Shown here piece by piece: positions 33,959 to 35,035 of a stretch of 35,035 bases of DNA. Location: the NCBI GenBank assembly GCA_039183635.1, contig JBCDBL010000030.1:1-35035 (forward strand), read 5' to 3'. Made by a program: the position numbers and the translations under genes. Each line of letters opens with the position of its first letter. The stretch's first letter is position 1. The notes beneath the pieces are model-generated. The model was not told the DNA's origin. It saw only the letters and a list, made by a program, of their open reading frames with translations, and did not search any database. The stretch comes from JBCDBL01 sp039183635. GTDB taxonomy: Bacteria; Pseudomonadota; Alphaproteobacteria; Caulobacterales; Parvularculaceae.

Positions 33959-34696
33959 TTACGCAGCCCGGGCGGCTTTTTTCTCCACAACGGTTTGCGT
34001 ATCGGCGTCCTTCACGCCGGATGCGGAACCGAAAACATCCGCCGGGTGACGACGCCGCGCAACGATGCGATATCTTTTTGCGCCTGCAGCAAGGCTAAGC
34101 GCCGACAGGAAGGCGGTCGCAAGCACGAGAGAAGCGCTGGACACAGGCGTCGGCGTTTTTAAAGCGGCGAGAAAGACGAATGTGAAGGCCGGAGCGGCAA
34201 GGGCGGCTGTCGCCGGCCAATGGGCGATATGAGCAGCGGCGGCCATCACTGCGCCGGCGCAGATGATAAAGCCGGACAGCGCGAAACCGGACGCGCCGGC
34301 CGGCGTAAGAATGAACGCGCCAGACCCAAAGGCGGCGCTTAAGACGACAAGCGCCGCGGTATAGTCGGCCCGCCAGCGAAACGGCCGCCCCGCCGGCGCG
34401 TCGCCTCTTTGGAACTGGTTTAACAGAAAACGTGCTGCGAAAAACGCGGCAAACGTCATCGTGGCCCAAACCGCCGCCCGCAGCGGCGATGTCGCCCCCA
34501 TGACAGCGGCGCACGCGGCCGTAGCGCCGGCGACGCCCCAAAGACCCGCGCCCGCCCAATGACTTAAACGGTGGATGAGGAACAAGCGCGCGGCGCGCGA
34601 CAAACGCTGGGGCCGACGGCGGCGGGCGATTTCGTCCTGCGCCAGGCGCTGGAGGTCGGAGATCGTCAGCGCATCGGGTTGCGTCAAGCGGGCCAT
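33959..34696 (-). CDS. Hypothetical multi-pass membrane protein
   Basis: A 245-residue protein I do not recognise. It begins with a basic helix (ISDLQRLAQDEIARRRRPQRLSRAARLF) and has about six hydrophobic segments (for example GVAGATAACAAVMGA, AAVWATMTFAAFFAARF, AALVVLSAAFGSGAFI, FALSGFIICAGAVMAAAA, AAPAFTFVFLAAL, LVLATAFLSALSLAAG), then a polar tail. ATG 34696 is preferred, with AAGGA upstream; longer starts at 34714 and 34735 (TTG) exist. A CtrA-type box lies 52-66 bp upstream, suggesting cell-cycle control. Confidence 0.6.
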   Translation of the reverse strand: MARLTQPDALTISDLQRLAQDEIARRRRPQRLSRAARLFLIHRLSHWAGAGLWGVAGATAACAAVMGATSPLRAAVWATMTFAAFFAARFLLNQFQRGDAPAGRPFRWRADYTAALVVLSAAFGSGAFILTPAGASGFALSGFIICAGAVMAAAAHIAHWPATAALAAPAFTFVFLAALKTPTPVSSASLVLATAFLSALSLAAGAKRYRIVARRRHPADVFGSASGVKDADTQTVVEKKAARAA

Positions 34697-34747
34697 TACG
34701 GTCAATCCTTGCATTTTTAACGACCTCGCTAACAAACCCGTCAGGAT

Positions 34748-34762
34748 TTAAGAATGGGTTAA
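34748..34762 (-). promoter_or_regulatory. CtrA-type box (TTAA-N7-TTAA)
   Basis: ttaa (34748-34751), seven bases, ttaa (34759-34762): the full consensus of the CtrA response regulator of alphaproteobacteria. It is upstream of the minus-strand membrane-protein gene and next to DnaA-like sites. CtrA itself is not encoded in the window. Confidence 0.45.
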
Positions 34763-34802
34763 ATAGACCGTGAGTCGCAGTCGAAGCACATGTTGAAAAG
34801 GC

Positions 34803-34927
34803 TGTGGAAAACCGGGAAAACCCTTAGCAGCCGCCACAAGACATGTGGAAAACGCAAAGGCCGAAGCATTCGGTCACCACTTGCGACCGCTGATCCTGCT
34901 TTCAACAAGTCATTGACCTTATCCAGA
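34803..34927. promoter_or_regulatory. Cluster of three DnaA-box-like 9-mers
   Basis: tgtggaaaa (34803-34811), tgtggaaaa (34844-34852) and ttatccaga (34919-34927) each differ by one base from the DnaA box TTATCCACA or its complement. The 300 bases from 34736 to 35035 hold no supported gene. This could be an origin-related or DnaA-controlled region, but the boxes are imperfect. Confidence 0.35.
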
Positions 34928-34999
34928 GGGTGAGGCTTGAAACGCTTCGCCTGGGACCACCAGAAGCGGTCTTACCTTAAAACGAGATTTCTGAGGTCT

Positions 35000-35035
35000 C
35001 CTCCCCCGTTTCACGGGGGAGGTGTCCGCGACAGC
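35000..35035 (+). repeat. GC-rich palindromic dispersed repeat, copy C (cut by window end)
   Basis: The 25-base head (cctcccccg-tttca-cgggggaggtg) is identical to copy A at 3502. The tail then differs (tccgcgacagc) and runs off the window. Confidence 0.7.

Overview
The window reads as a chromosomal segment of an alphaproteobacterium. The evidence is a ChvI/ChvG-type two-component system followed directly by the short alphaproteobacterial HPr kinase, a mannose-type EIIA and HPr; the giant NAD-dependent glutamate dehydrogenase; a CtrA-type TTAA-N7-TTAA site; and GC-rich codon use throughout. Several features (GC-rich palindromic intergenic repeats, CtrA-like site) would suit a Caulobacterales or Parvularculales-like lineage, but genus cannot be fixed from this sequence alone. 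No tRNA, rRNA, CRISPR array or insertion sequence was recognised.

Layout. Positions 1-3448 hold the envelope-stress/PTS regulatory cluster on the plus strand: chvI (truncated by the window edge), chvG, hprK, EIIA-Man, ptsH. Positions 3449-3704 carry two inverted copies of a GC-rich hairpin repeat. Positions 3705-6726 contain an ABHD10-like hydrolase (minus) divergent from a pair of glycosyltransferases (GT4 and GT9 type). Positions 6862-18161 are a translation block: infC (start codon ATA), a secreted subtilisin-type protease with a barrel-like C-terminus, a dipeptidyl peptidase IV-type S9 peptidase, rpmI, rplT, pheS, a fic gene, and pheT. The fic gene sits between the two subunits of phenylalanyl-tRNA synthetase and is preceded by an AT-rich, 70-bp-periodic array of operator-like inverted repeats.

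Positions 18158-22002 are a minus-strand group of small metabolic genes (DUF2855, VOC/glyoxalase, a frameshifted SEC-C zinc-motif gene, SDR, aldo/keto reductase). Positions 22170-23378 hold two envelope proteins (a two-segment membrane protein and a glycine-zipper lipoprotein). Positions 23556-28861 run rpe, heparinase II/III-like, a nucleotide-sugar 4,6-dehydratase-like SDR and purH on plus. Positions 28925-34696 hold the GDH-180 glutamate dehydrogenase and a membrane protein on minus. The last 300 bases have no gene but carry a CtrA-type box and three near-consensus DnaA boxes.

Most noteworthy observations: (1) fic inserted in pheST with its own phased repeat array; (2) a SEC-C mini-protein gene broken by one base exactly inside its zinc motif; (3) a family of about 100-bp repeats whose first bases supply the stop codon of the upstream gene in three of four copies; (4) infC starting at ATA; (5) CtrA plus DnaA-like sites at the right edge.
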